64,000 nucleotides of DNA. It comes from Rhodoplanes azumiensis. GTDB lineage: Bacteria; Pseudomonadota; Alphaproteobacteria; Rhizobiales; Xanthobacteraceae. Positions 1-8,319 of the stretch are shown here, in pieces. Location: assembly GCF_042682915.1 (NCBI RefSeq), contig NZ_JBHUIW010000011.1, positions 86,804-150,803 of the forward strand. The letters are read 5' to 3'. The position numbers and the translations under genes were made by a program. How positions within the stretch are numbered: position 1 is the stretch's first letter; each line of letters opens with the position of its first letter. Under the pieces are notes generated by a model, which was given only the letters and a program-made list of their open reading frames with translations, searched no databases and was not told the origin of the DNA.

Positions 1-200
1 AGCACGAGGAGCTGACGCCCGGCGCTGACCTCCCCCGAGCCGTCCGGCCCGAGCAGGAAGTCGAGCGCGTCGGTGCCGTTGGTGAACGGCAGGATCTCGT
101 TGTTGACGCCGGCGCGCCGGATGTTCTTCTCGATGAGGCGGGCATGCCCCTCGTCGTCCTCGATCATCACGATCCGGACCGGCCTCGCGTTCTGGTTCAC
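1..200 (-). CDS. Response regulator receiver protein (partial)
   Basis: The protein is cut off by the left edge, so only its first 66 or so residues are visible. It starts at a GTG that overlaps the stop of the upstream histidine kinase in a GTGA overlap, which implies translational coupling. The N-terminus reads VRIVMIEDDEGHARLIEKN, with the Glu-Asp-Asp acidic pocket of a receiver (CheY-like) domain. The following text (FTNGTDALDFLLG) matches the Rcp1/phytochrome-associated style of single-domain regulators, which usually act on a partner protein rather than DNA. It is presumably phosphorylated by the adjacent CHASE3 kinase. Whether an output domain follows is not visible. Confidence 0.85.
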   Translation of the reverse strand, partial: MNQNARPVRIVMIEDDEGHARLIEKNIRRAGVNNEILPFTNGTDALDFLLGPDGSGEVSAGRQLLV

Positions 201-1702
201 GTCCGTTCACTCCCGACGGCACGCGCGACCTGGCGGAGGTCGCGCGGCAGGTTGATCTTCATAGTGGTGCCGCGCCCGACCTCGGAGGCGAGCGTGATGT
301 CGCCGCCGAGATTGCGCACCATGGCGCGGACATGGGCGAGGCCGATGCCCTCGCCGGGCTGATCCTGTGCGCCGGAGCGGCGGAACAGATCGAACACGCG
401 CTCGTGGTCTTGAGGCGCGATGCCGCGGCCGTTGTCCTCGACCTCGACGACGATGCGTTGGCCCGGTTCCGGCGTCGCCCGGATTCGGATGTGGATCGGG
501 CGGTCGGGGCTGCGATACTTGACGGCGTTGTCGAGCAGGTTGCCGAACACCTGCTCGAGCGCCAGCCGGTCGGAGACCACGGACGGCAGGCCGGGCGACA
601 GCGTCACCTCGCCGCCGGCCTCGACGACCTGATGGCGGATGCTCTCCGCCGCGGTCTCCAGCAGTGCACCGAGCTCGATGCGTTCCGGCCGCAGCGTGCG
701 GCGTCCCTCGCGGGAGAGCTTCAGGATGGCGTTGATCAGCCCGTCCATCTTGCGGGTCGAGGAGCGGATGAAGCCGAGCGCCTCCGGCGCGTCCTCGGTC
801 GCCGCGATCCGCGCCTCGGCGGCGACCGGGTCGTCGTCGGGTACGCCGGTCTTCTCGATCCAGCCGCGGATGGCGCCGAGGCTCCCCTCCAGCTCGCTGG
901 TGAAGCCCATGATGTTGACGAGCGGCGCCCGCAGGTCGTGGGTGACGATGTAGGCGAATCGCTGGATCTCGTCGTTGGCGCGGCCGAGATCGGCGGTGCG
1001 CTCGGCGACCCGCTGCTCCAGGCTGGCGTTGAGAGCCCGCACCTCCTCCTGCGCCGCGACGAGCTGGCGCGTGTAGGCGATCGCCATCCAGGCGGCGCCG
1101 CCGACCACGGCGACGATGGCGAGGGCGCCCAGGATGGTGATCCAGTACAGGGTCGAGATGGTCTTGGACTGGTGGGACACGGCCTCCGCGATGCGCCCCT
1201 CGGCGTCGCCGATGAGCATCGCGAGGATGGCGCGCGCCTCGTCCATCAGCTCGCGGCCGCGGTCGGTCCGCACGATGGCGACCGCCTCGTCGCGGCGGCC
1301 GGCGCGCACCAGATCGATGGTCTCCTCCATCTCCGTGAGCTTGGCCGAGACGATCTCGGACAGGCGGGCGATCGGTGCCGCGACCGTCGGTTCGGAAGCG
1401 AGACGCCGACGCACCAGGTCGATCTGGTCGACGAGGCCGCGGCGCGCCCGCTCGTAAGGGCCGAGATAGGGATCGTCGGTGGTGAGCAGATAGCCGCGTT
1501 GTCCGGTCTCGGCGTCCTGCATCAGGCTGCGCAGGTCGGCGAGCGCGGCGCGCTGCTGGCGCACCTTGACCGACAGGTCGGAATAGACGCGCGTGTCGGC
1601 CACCAGCCACAGCGTGGTGACCACGATGGCGAGCAGCGCCGCCAGCCCGACCAGCAAGGCGGCGACGGTCGAGCGGATCAGGGCGAGCTTCGAGATCGGC
1701 AT
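197..1702 (-). CDS. CHASE3-domain sensor histidine kinase
   Basis: This is a membrane-bound two-component sensor. The first transmembrane helix lies at about residues 9-33, followed by a periplasmic CHASE3-like four-helix sensor containing the typical DAETGQRGYLLT motif, a second transmembrane helix near 187-209, and a coiled coil. The HisKA domain carries the phospho-acceptor His in THDLRAPL, and the HATPase domain has N-box NLLDNAVKY, G1 EDNGRGI and G2 GEGIGLAHV. The ATG at 1702 is chosen; a TTG at 1741 would add 13 residues and neither has a clear Shine-Dalgarno. The gene overlaps the downstream response regulator by 4 bases. The signal sensed is unknown. Confidence 0.92.
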   Translation of the reverse strand: MPISKLALIRSTVAALLVGLAALLAIVVTTLWLVADTRVYSDLSVKVRQQRAALADLRSLMQDAETGQRGYLLTTDDPYLGPYERARRGLVDQIDLVRRRLASEPTVAAPIARLSEIVSAKLTEMEETIDLVRAGRRDEAVAIVRTDRGRELMDEARAILAMLIGDAEGRIAEAVSHQSKTISTLYWITILGALAIVAVVGGAAWMAIAYTRQLVAAQEEVRALNASLEQRVAERTADLGRANDEIQRFAYIVTHDLRAPLVNIMGFTSELEGSLGAIRGWIEKTGVPDDDPVAAEARIAATEDAPEALGFIRSSTRKMDGLINAILKLSREGRRTLRPERIELGALLETAAESIRHQVVEAGGEVTLSPGLPSVVSDRLALEQVFGNLLDNAVKYRSPDRPIHIRIRATPEPGQRIVVEVEDNGRGIAPQDHERVFDLFRRSGAQDQPGEGIGLAHVRAMVRNLGGDITLASEVGRGTTMKINLPRDLRQVARAVGSERT

Positions 1703-1854
1703 GCGGGAGTTTTCGGCCGTCCGGCGCCGCCGAGACGGCAATCCGGCTCATATAGGGTGCTCTCCGCGGCTCGCCAGCCCGCGCCGGCAAAGGTCCGGCG
1801 CCGCGCCGGATTCGCCTGCGTGACGAGCACGTTAACGCTATCCATGTACCGCCG

Positions 1855-2454
1855 TCAGAGGAGCGGGAGGTCGCGCAGCCGCAGATCGAGCGTCGGGGCG
1901 AAGCCGAGCCGCAGCGGCTCGTCCGGGTCGACCGTGACCTTCTCGCGAAACCCCTCCGGTTCGGGGCTGGGGTGGACGTGGGCGACGAGCCCGTCGGTCT
2001 CGATGACCCAGACCTCCCGAATTCCGAACGCCGCATAGAGTCGGGCCTTGCGACCGAGGTCGTAGACGAGGCGCGAGTCCGATATCTCGACGGCGGCCAA
2101 CGCCGTCTCGGCCGAGAGATTTTCCAGCCCGTCGGCGCGGCGGAAGAAGACGAAGTCCGGCTCCAGGAACGTGTCGGGATCGAGCCGGAAGGTGGTCTCC
2201 TGAGCGACAGCGAGATCCTCGGGCAGGCGCGGCACCCAATACAATGCGAGATCGACCTTGATCCGCTCGTGGCGGAGCCCCTTCGGCGACATCGGCACCA
2301 CCTCCCCGCCGATCAGCTCGAAGCGCTCGTCCTCGGCGATGACGCCGGCCTTCACCATCGCCTCGATCTCGGCGACGCTCCAGCGCCGGCGCATCAGGCC
2401 TTCGGCGGCCTGCGTCGTCAGGGGCGGATCGGGGGGGCGGAGAACCTCGTTCAT
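1855..2454 (-). CDS. Uma2 family (DUF820) putative restriction-fold protein
   Basis: A protein of about 199 residues with the Uma2/DUF820 signature: an N-terminal WSVAEIEAMVKAGV segment, then FELIGGEVVPMSP, the metal-site region FLEPDFVFF, and VEISDSRLVYDLGRKARLYA followed by GIREVWVI. These match the PD-(D/E)XK nuclease-like core (Asp in PD, Glu in VEIS, Lys in RKARLYA). The family is widespread and its biological role is poorly defined; nuclease activity is inferred from fold only. The ATG at 2454 is used; ATG at 2463 is equally possible. It is a single gene pointing toward the kinase. Confidence 0.85.
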   Translation of the reverse strand: MNEVLRPPDPPLTTQAAEGLMRRRWSVAEIEAMVKAGVIAEDERFELIGGEVVPMSPKGLRHERIKVDLALYWVPRLPEDLAVAQETTFRLDPDTFLEPDFVFFRRADGLENLSAETALAAVEISDSRLVYDLGRKARLYAAFGIREVWVIETDGLVAHVHPSPEPEGFREKVTVDPDEPLRLGFAPTLDLRLRDLPLL

Positions 2455-2532
2455 GAGGACCATGCTGGCACGACGGGCGTCGGCCCGGAACGTCGCGCGC
2501 CACGCGCCGGCCACGGTGCCGCATCGCAGGCC

Positions 2533-3378
2533 TCACTCGGTCAGGCGCTCGGCGAACAGGTGCATGGTCTTGCGGTAGATGACCGAGCGGTTCCACTCGC
2601 GCATCACCTCGAAGTTCTGCGTGCCCTCGCCGAACGGCGCGCCGGGCTGCCAGCCGTTGACCTTCAGGAGATTGGCCGTCGAGGCGAGCACGTCCGGCAC
2701 GCTGTGGCGCAGGTCGACATGGCCGTTGCCGTCGTAGTCGACGCCGTATTTGATGTAGGAGGACGGCAGGAACTGGGTCTGGCCGAGCTCGCCCGCGAAG
2801 GCGCCGATCATGTCGCGCAGCGGCAGGTCGCCGCGCTGGAGGATCTTCAGCGCGGCGATCAGCTCGCCCTGGAACAGCTCGGTGCGGCGGCAGTCGTGCG
2901 CCAGCGTCGCGATGGTGCGGATCACCGGCAGCTTACCCATGTCGCCGGTGCCGTTGTCGCTCTCCAGCGTCCAGATCGCCATCAGGAGCTCCTTGGGCAC
3001 GCCGAACTGGCGCTCGACGCGGCCGAGGAGCGCCGCGTGCTTCTGCATCAGCGCCCGGGCGCGCTTGATACGGGCCGGGATGACGCGGGTCGCGGCGTAT
3101 TCCTCGAAGCTCTTCTTGAAGGTGTAGCGTTGGCGGCGATCGAAGGCGAGGACGGCCGGATCGGGCGTGACGCCGGCGAAGGCTTGCTCGATCACGGCGC
3201 GCGAGACGCCCTGCGCCTGTGCCTCGCGCGCCATCGCGGCCAGGAACGTGTCGAAGTCGCCGCCGCACGGGGCGGCGCGAGCGGGTGCCACGGCGACGAG
3301 ACTCGCCAGGAGGAGACCGGAGAACGCGACGAGACAGGCGCGTGCGCCGCGGCGCACGAAAGATTTCGCAAAGGCCAT
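2533..3378 (-). CDS. Lytic murein transglycosylase, MltB-type
   Basis: A periplasmic enzyme that cleaves the MurNAc-GlcNAc bond of peptidoglycan to give 1,6-anhydro ends. A signal peptide covers roughly residues 1-36 (hydrophobic core LLLASLVAV, cleavage near ARA-AP). The SLT_2/MltB domain follows: FDRRQRYTFKKSFEEY, then catalytic Glu139 in AIWTLESDNGTG, and GELGQTQFLPSSYIKYGVD with DGNGHVDL, which are standard in this family. No C-terminal peptidoglycan-binding domain is present, so it is the short single-domain form (281 residues). There is no Cys lipobox, so it is soluble rather than lipid-anchored. Confidence 0.93.
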   Translation of the reverse strand: MAFAKSFVRRGARACLVAFSGLLLASLVAVAPARAAPCGGDFDTFLAAMAREAQAQGVSRAVIEQAFAGVTPDPAVLAFDRRQRYTFKKSFEEYAATRVIPARIKRARALMQKHAALLGRVERQFGVPKELLMAIWTLESDNGTGDMGKLPVIRTIATLAHDCRRTELFQGELIAALKILQRGDLPLRDMIGAFAGELGQTQFLPSSYIKYGVDYDGNGHVDLRHSVPDVLASTANLLKVNGWQPGAPFGEGTQNFEVMREWNRSVIYRKTMHLFAERLTE

Positions 3379-3607
3379 TCCGGTCCCCGTGTCGATCGAT
3401 GTCGGGGCGAGAGTGGCACGCGGGTGCGGCGGGGAAAAGGCGGGTTCGACGGGCAGTTTGCGACGCCGTGGCGCCCTTCCCGTGCACCGGCGTCGCGACA
3501 GATCCGCGGACCGCCCGGCTGCCCGGGGCGGGACGATGTTTTATGGTGCGGTCGGGACGACGGCACGCCGCCGCCACCCGCGATGCGTCTCGAGCAACGG
3601 AGCCACC

Positions 3608-3901
3608 ATGCCGAAGGGCTACTGGGTCACCACCTATCGTTCGATCAAGGATCCCGCCAAGGTCGCCGCCTATGCGGCGCTCGCCGGCCCGGTGATGACC
3701 GAGCACGGCTGCCGCTATCTGTGCCGTGGCCCGGCCGCCGTCGCCCACGAGCAGGGCGTCAAGGAGCGCGTCGTCGTCGGCGAGTTCCCGAGCCTCGCGG
3801 CCGCGATCGCCTGCCACGACAGCCCCGGCTACCAGAAGGCGCTCGAGGTGCTGGCCGACGGCGCCGTGCGCGACATGCGCTTCGTCGAAGGCGTGGAGTG
3901 A
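3608..3901 (+). CDS. DUF1330 family protein
   Basis: A 97-residue protein starting MPKGYWVTTYRSIKDPAKVA and containing GEFPSLAAAIACHDSPGYQKAL, the hallmark of the small DUF1330 ferredoxin-like alpha/beta-barrel dimers. Their biochemical function is unknown. The reading frame is open well upstream, but the family start is the ATG at 3608, preceded by GGAGCC about 5 bases away. Upstream it diverges from the lytic transglycosylase. Confidence 0.9.
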   Translation: MPKGYWVTTYRSIKDPAKVAAYAALAGPVMTEHGCRYLCRGPAAVAHEQGVKERVVVGEFPSLAAAIACHDSPGYQKALEVLADGAVRDMRFVEGVE

Positions 3902-4012
3902 CGCGACACGACGTGAAAGGCGCGGCGTGAGCCGCACGGCCCGCCGCATCGGGCGATCACGCGCCCGATGCGCGGCGGGCCGAAGCGCCACGGGCCGGCG
4001 GAGACCGGCCGC

Positions 4013-4324
4013 TCAGCTGGTCGGCCCCGGGCCCGCCCGGCCGTTCAGGGCCGCGGCGGCGAGGGCCGCGGCGGCGAGGGCCGCGGTGGCGAGGGCCGCG
4101 GTGGCGCGCTGCGACAGGTCGGCGAACAGCGGCATCGCCGCCTTGCCGGCCGGTCGCGGCTGATCGAACATCGGCAGCACGTGACGCAGCGCCGCCTTCA
4201 CGTCGATCCCGAGTCCCAGCGGGAACTCCGGATTGGTGGTGTGCCAGGCGCGCGGCACCGGGTGGTCGGCTTCCAGGTCGGGGCGCGAGTTCGACGCGCC
4301 GAACCAGTCCCACTGACCGATCAC
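4013..4324 (-). CDS. Hypothetical protein with AAALA repeat, possibly 5'-truncated
   Basis: The first usable start is a GTG at 4324, giving 103 residues (IGQWDWFGASNSRPDLEAD, then WHTTNPEFPLGLGIDV). I do not recognise the family. The same frame stays open upstream to about 4490 without any ATG, GTG or TTG start and reads protein-like (PWWLHAAATDP, RIVTVSGKSGLPPPF). This suggests the true N-terminus lies upstream and has been lost or frameshifted. The C-terminus is built from four 15-base repeats encoding Ala/Leu. It may be a gene remnant. Confidence 0.45.
   Translation of the reverse strand: MIGQWDWFGASNSRPDLEADHPVPRAWHTTNPEFPLGLGIDVKAALRHVLPMFDQPRPAGKAAMPLFADLSQRATAALATAALAAAALAAAALNGRAGPGPTS
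4048..4107. repeat. 15-bp tandem repeat, 4 copies
   Basis: Four consecutive 15-base units of the form gggccgcggyggcga lie at 4048-4062, 4063-4077, 4078-4092 and 4093-4107, with the last base varying. On the minus strand they encode Ala/Leu-rich pentapeptides in the hypothetical protein at 4013-4324. Confidence 0.85.
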
Positions 4325-4622
4325 GTCGAGAACCTGCCGGAACGGTGGCGGCAGGCCGCTCTTGCCGCTGACCGTGACGATGCGGAGGCGGCGGGCGCGC
4401 GCCGCGGTCGTCGCCTGCGGGTCGGGGTCGGTGGCCGCCGCATGCAGCCACCACGGTGTCGGCCGTCTGCCGCAGTTCCGAACCCCGTCCCGTCATCCGT
4501 CGGGGGCTCGCGCAGCGAGCTCCGACGGCTGCGGCCCGAACCGTCGCCCTTCAGGCGCCGGCGGATCGGGCGAGATCCGGTTCCTCGCCGGCCGAATGGC
4601 CGTTCGAGAGCGGCCGAGCGGT
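4325..4622. other. Intergenic stretch with start-less open frame
   Basis: Nearly 300 bases without an accepted gene. The part from 4325 to about 4490 continues the minus-strand frame of the neighbouring hypothetical protein but has no start codon. No promoter, terminator or RNA was recognised in the rest. Confidence 0.5.
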
Positions 4623-4868
4623 TCAGTGCATCTCCATCGCGGCGGGCGCGTGGACGGGCACCTGCGGATAAGCGTGCGGGTAAGCTTGCGGATGAGCATG
4701 CTGATAAGCATGCGGATGGGCGTGGCCATGCGCCAGGCCGACATTCTCGCCGCAGTCGGGCGAGCAATAGTGGTGCCCGCGGGTGTCGAAGAAGACCGGC
4801 ACCGCGACCGGGGTGCCGCAGGTTCGGCAGGTGGTGGCGTGCCGATGGCGGGTGTCGTCGTCGCGCAT
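4623..4868 (-). CDS. Small zinc-ribbon protein with histidine-rich tail
   Basis: An 81-residue protein beginning MRDDDTRHRHATTCRTCG. It has a CxxC (TCRTCG) and a CxxxC-type pair (HHYCSPDCGE) about 20 residues apart, typical of a TRASH/YHS-like zinc ribbon. The tail of about 35 residues is very His-rich (HGHAHPHAYQHAHP and similar), ending APAAMEMH. This strongly suggests binding of zinc, nickel or copper, perhaps as a metal store or chaperone. The ATG at 4868 is preceded by AAGGGGAAA at good spacing. No metal transporter or regulator lies next to it. Confidence 0.75.
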   Translation of the reverse strand: MRDDDTRHRHATTCRTCGTPVAVPVFFDTRGHHYCSPDCGENVGLAHGHAHPHAYQHAHPQAYPHAYPQVPVHAPAAMEMH

Positions 4869-5120
4869 GGAGTTTCCCCTTCCGCTTCTTGCCAGGCGCC
4901 GCGGCGGCAGCGGCGCCATTGTCACGCGCCTGTCACGACACGGGACGGATTGGGCAAAAGGTGCCACAACTGCAGCGCTGATACTAATTAAATTTCCTGA
5001 AGAGTGGCTTCACAGGGCCTTAAATTGCGTTCGCGTGACAGTCTTGTCACAGCCCGCGGCGCGCCCGGACGTGCGACCGCTCTCGGGCTGGCGTCGCCGA
5101 CGGGGTCGCCGGCCGCCCGG

Positions 5121-6413
5121 TCAGCCCCCGAAAGCGGCGAGCGCGGCGGCGAGCTCGGGATGGGCGGCGGCGCGCTCCTCGACCGGCACGCCGGCCGCGA
5201 TCGCGTCCCAGGCTTGGCGCAGGCTCGCCGCCCCCGCCGCCGGTCCCATCGGGTGGCCGAACACGCCGCGCCCTGGCACGAAGCCGAAATCGACTCCACC
5301 GACCTTCGAAAAAACCCGTTCGAGCGTCGCGGCCGAGTCGCTGCCGCCCGGCACCGGGAGGCTCGTGAGGATGTCGCCCATCGGCTCCAGGCAGGCCCGG
5401 ATGCAGTCCTGCACCTCCGCCTCCGGCGTCATCATGCGCGGCCCGAAGCCCGGCATGATCACCGCATCGAAGCCGGCGAGGCGTTGCAGCCGCGTCAGCA
5501 CGCGCGCGTGGATGCCGTACCAGGGCAGCCTTGCGAACGAGGCGATGAAGGGGAAATGCGCGATCAGCGGCACGCTCGCATGGGCGCGCAGCATCCGCAC
5601 CGCCGAGAGCCCGACCGGCATCGCGTTGATCAGCACGGCGCCGGCGCCGCGCGCCACCGCGAGGTCGTGCAGCGGGATCAGCCGGTCGACCTCGTCGGTG
5701 ATGTTGGCGAGATACAGCTTCGGCGCGCCGGTCTCCGCGCTCGCGCGGCGGGCGGCGTCGCCGAGCAGGGCGGCGCGCTCGGCGAGCGGGCACCACGGCG
5801 CGTCGGCCAGCATCTCGTCGTCCTTGGCGATGTCGAGCCCGCCCGCCATCGCCTGGTATCCGATCTCGGCGAAGGGCTCGGCCGGCAGCCCGATGTTGGG
5901 CTTGATGACGCCGAAGAAGATCGGCCGGTCGTAGGCCCGCAACAGACCGCGAAGCCCGGCGATGCCGAAGCGTGGCCCTTCGAAGGCGGCCAGGAGCGAC
6001 ACCGGGAAGCGGATGTCGAGGAAACGGATCAGCGGGATCCGCGGCACGAAGAACACGCCCTCGCCACACACGGCGGACAGCAGGTTCGGCAGCCGCGGCC
6101 CGAAATTGCCGTGCGGATGCGCGAGCGTCACCCGCACGTGATGGACGTCGGTCGCCGGAACGCCGTCCACCGGCACGCTGAAGGTTTCACGCGGCGTGGC
6201 GTCCAGATCCACCACCTTGGCGGCGAAGCGCGGGCGGAAATCCTCGTCGACGCCGACGCGGCGCCACTGCGCCGTCGATTGCTCGCTGGCGAGATGCGCG
6301 GCCGCCTCGCGTGGATCGCCGGCGCATTCGAAGGCGAAGTCGAGCTCGACGTAGAGCTCGGGATCGAGATCCTGCCGGCGGGCGAAGAAGCCCACGATGT
6401 CGTCCGCGTTCAC
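5121..6413 (-). CDS. RuBisCO-like protein (form IV / RLP)
   Basis: A 430-residue homologue of the RuBisCO large chain. It keeps the enolase-superfamily metal site: Lys171 in GVIKPNIGL, and GGLDIAKDDEML with Lys197 (the lysine carbamylated in RuBisCO), Asp199 and Glu200. The loop that carries the catalytic Lys334 in true RuBisCO is replaced by MPGFGPRMM, the adjacent active-site His is gone, and KPK has become KPN. It should therefore not fix CO2; known RLPs act as enolases, isomerases, decarboxylases or transcarboxylases on sugar-phosphate-like substrates. The GTG start follows the YjbQ stop with no gap, so the two are translationally coupled. The substrate is unknown. Confidence 0.9.
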   Translation of the reverse strand: MNADDIVGFFARRQDLDPELYVELDFAFECAGDPREAAAHLASEQSTAQWRRVGVDEDFRPRFAAKVVDLDATPRETFSVPVDGVPATDVHHVRVTLAHPHGNFGPRLPNLLSAVCGEGVFFVPRIPLIRFLDIRFPVSLLAAFEGPRFGIAGLRGLLRAYDRPIFFGVIKPNIGLPAEPFAEIGYQAMAGGLDIAKDDEMLADAPWCPLAERAALLGDAARRASAETGAPKLYLANITDEVDRLIPLHDLAVARGAGAVLINAMPVGLSAVRMLRAHASVPLIAHFPFIASFARLPWYGIHARVLTRLQRLAGFDAVIMPGFGPRMMTPEAEVQDCIRACLEPMGDILTSLPVPGGSDSAATLERVFSKVGGVDFGFVPGRGVFGHPMGPAAGAASLRQAWDAIAAGVPVEERAAAHPELAAALAAFGG

Positions 6414-6857
6414 TCACGCCCCCGAGGATTTTTCCGCGCCCATGGCTTGCAGCTCGATCGCGCGGCGCTCGCGCGGCCCGTCGAGCTCGACGAAGAAGAT
6501 CGCCTGCCAGTCGCCCAGCACCGGCTTGCCGTCGGCGACCGGAATGCTCTCGGTCGAGCTCATGAACAGGCCGAGCAGATGCGAATGGGCGTTGTCGCGG
6601 CCGTCGACCGTGTCGAGATTGTGCAAGTAGTCGCCGTCACGCGGCACCAGGCGCTTCAGGAACGTCACCATGTCGCGCTGGAGCCGCTCCTCGCGCTCGT
6701 TGATGTTGAGCCGCGCCGTGGTGTGGAGCGTCGTCACGGTGAGCAGGCCGTCGACGACGCCGGTGCCGGCGAGCCAGTCGCGCACCTGCGGCGTGAGGTC
6801 GATGATCTCGATCGGCGCCGTGGTGGCGACCGTGATCCTGTGCTTGACGATACGCAT
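6414..6857 (-). CDS. yjbQ: YjbQ family protein (UPF0047)
   Basis: A 147-residue protein of the YjbQ/UPF0047 family, trimeric proteins reported to have weak thiamine-phosphate-synthase-like activity; the physiological role is unclear. Diagnostic segments are VTTLHTTARLNINE, DGRDNAHSHLLG and the C-terminal LGDWQAIFFVELDGPRERR. The ATG at 6857 gives the family start (MRIVKHRITVATTAP). The stop abuts the GTG of the RuBisCO-like gene, so both belong to one transcript. This pairing suggests they share a pathway, possibly with a phosphorylated substrate. Confidence 0.88.
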   Translation of the reverse strand: MRIVKHRITVATTAPIEIIDLTPQVRDWLAGTGVVDGLLTVTTLHTTARLNINEREERLQRDMVTFLKRLVPRDGDYLHNLDTVDGRDNAHSHLLGLFMSSTESIPVADGKPVLGDWQAIFFVELDGPRERRAIELQAMGAEKSSGA

Positions 6858-7043
6858 CGGGGTCTTCCGTGCGGCGCGCCCGAGGCGCGGCGAGGCCGCG
6901 GGCCGAAGGACGGGGCGCAATCCCCGGACGCCCCTGTCTATCGCGCGGGGCGCAGCGAGGCAAACCCTCCCGGTCGGGTCGGACGCCCGGCCGGGCCCGC
7001 GAAACGCCCGCTCCCGCCGGCGGCGCGTCCGCAGCGTGCCGTT

Positions 7044-8255
7044 TCAGCTCGCCTTCAGAACGCTCACCAGCACGGCCGCGAAGATCGCGCTGGTGATGAC
7101 GCCCGAGATGCTGGCGCCGAGCGCGTGCGGCAGGACGATCGCGTTCTTGTTGGCCTCCGTCACCACCTTCTGGGCCACCTTGGCCGTGGTCGGCACGCAG
7201 GACACGGCGGCGATGCCGATCACCGGATTGTACTTGCCGCCCGACAGCCAATACAGCACGTAGCCGCCGGCGAGGCCGCCGAGCGCCGAGAAGGTGAGCG
7301 CGACGATGCCGAGCACCAGGAGGATCAGAACCTTGGGATTGAGGATGGTGCTCGCCTCGCACAGCACGCCGAGCACCAGGCCGAGGAAGAAGGTCGCACC
7401 GTAGAGAATTTGATTGGAGAACAGGTCGTAGAAATAGGAGAGCCCGCTCTCGCGCACGATGACGCCGAGAAACAGCGACAGGAAGAGCGGTGCAGCGACC
7501 GGGAACAGCAACGACAGGAGCAGGCAAGCGACCACGGCGAACACCATCTTCTCGCTCGCCGTGATCGGTCGCTTGGTGTCGGGCGGCATCGCGATGGCGC
7601 GCAAGTGCTTCGGAACCACCAGCTTGATCAGGTACGGATAGCCGCCATAGGTGAGGCCGAGATACAGATAGCCGACCACCGTGATGGGGACGAAGATCTC
7701 GGGCGCGAGAATCAGCGACGTGAACAGCACCATCGGGCCGTCGGCGCCGCCGATGGTCGCGGTCGCGGCGGCCTGCTTGTCGGTCAGCCCCATCAGCACG
7801 CCGAGCGGGAAGGCGACCAGGGTGCCGAGCTCGCCGCAGACGGCGAGGAACATCGAGCGGAACGGCCGCTGCATCACGTAGCCGACGTCGAGCAGCGTGC
7901 CGATGCCGAGGAACACCAGGCAGGCGATCAGCCCGTTGGAGAACGCGAAGGTGTAGATCGGCTGCAGCCAGTCGACCTGGAGCTGGGTCATCACCTCGTC
8001 GGTGCCGCTGGCGAGCGGATCGAGGAACAGCGTTCCGGTCTTGCCGCCCGGTAGGAACAGCACGGCGGCGTTGACGGTCGCCATGCCGAGACCCATCGGG
8101 ATCATCAGCAGGGCCTCGAGGACGCCCCGCTGGCCGAGATAGATCAGCAGCACGCCGAGCGCCATCAGGGCGATGCGGCCGATCAGGATGGTGGGCTCCG
8201 CGCTGACCAGCGTGGCGATGCCCTGGAACAGGTCGAGAAAGGCGATGTCGGGCAT
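7044..8255 (-). CDS. Sodium-translocating decarboxylase beta subunit (OadB/MadB-like)
   Basis: A 403-residue integral membrane protein with about ten hydrophobic segments. It has the beta-subunit signature ATIGGADGPMVLFTS, whose Asp lies in the sodium/proton path, plus GVLCEASTILNPK and a final GKYNPVIGIAAVSCVPTTAK. The family decarboxylates carboxybiotin and exports Na+ in oxaloacetate, methylmalonyl-CoA, glutaconyl-CoA and malonate decarboxylases. The GGADGPMV variant fits a malonate-type (MadB) subunit as well as OadB; this is not resolved. No carboxyltransferase alpha subunit or biotin carrier is in the window. It lies 64 bp downstream of the small gamma-like gene. Confidence 0.88.
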   Translation of the reverse strand: MPDIAFLDLFQGIATLVSAEPTILIGRIALMALGVLLIYLGQRGVLEALLMIPMGLGMATVNAAVLFLPGGKTGTLFLDPLASGTDEVMTQLQVDWLQPIYTFAFSNGLIACLVFLGIGTLLDVGYVMQRPFRSMFLAVCGELGTLVAFPLGVLMGLTDKQAAATATIGGADGPMVLFTSLILAPEIFVPITVVGYLYLGLTYGGYPYLIKLVVPKHLRAIAMPPDTKRPITASEKMVFAVVACLLLSLLFPVAAPLFLSLFLGVIVRESGLSYFYDLFSNQILYGATFFLGLVLGVLCEASTILNPKVLILLVLGIVALTFSALGGLAGGYVLYWLSGGKYNPVIGIAAVSCVPTTAKVAQKVVTEANKNAIVLPHALGASISGVITSAIFAAVLVSVLKAS

Positions 8256-8319
8256 GCCGTGGTGCTCTGCTGGACTCGGACGGGTTGCGTGACGGTCGGC
8301 GGCTCGCGCCGGCTTCGGG

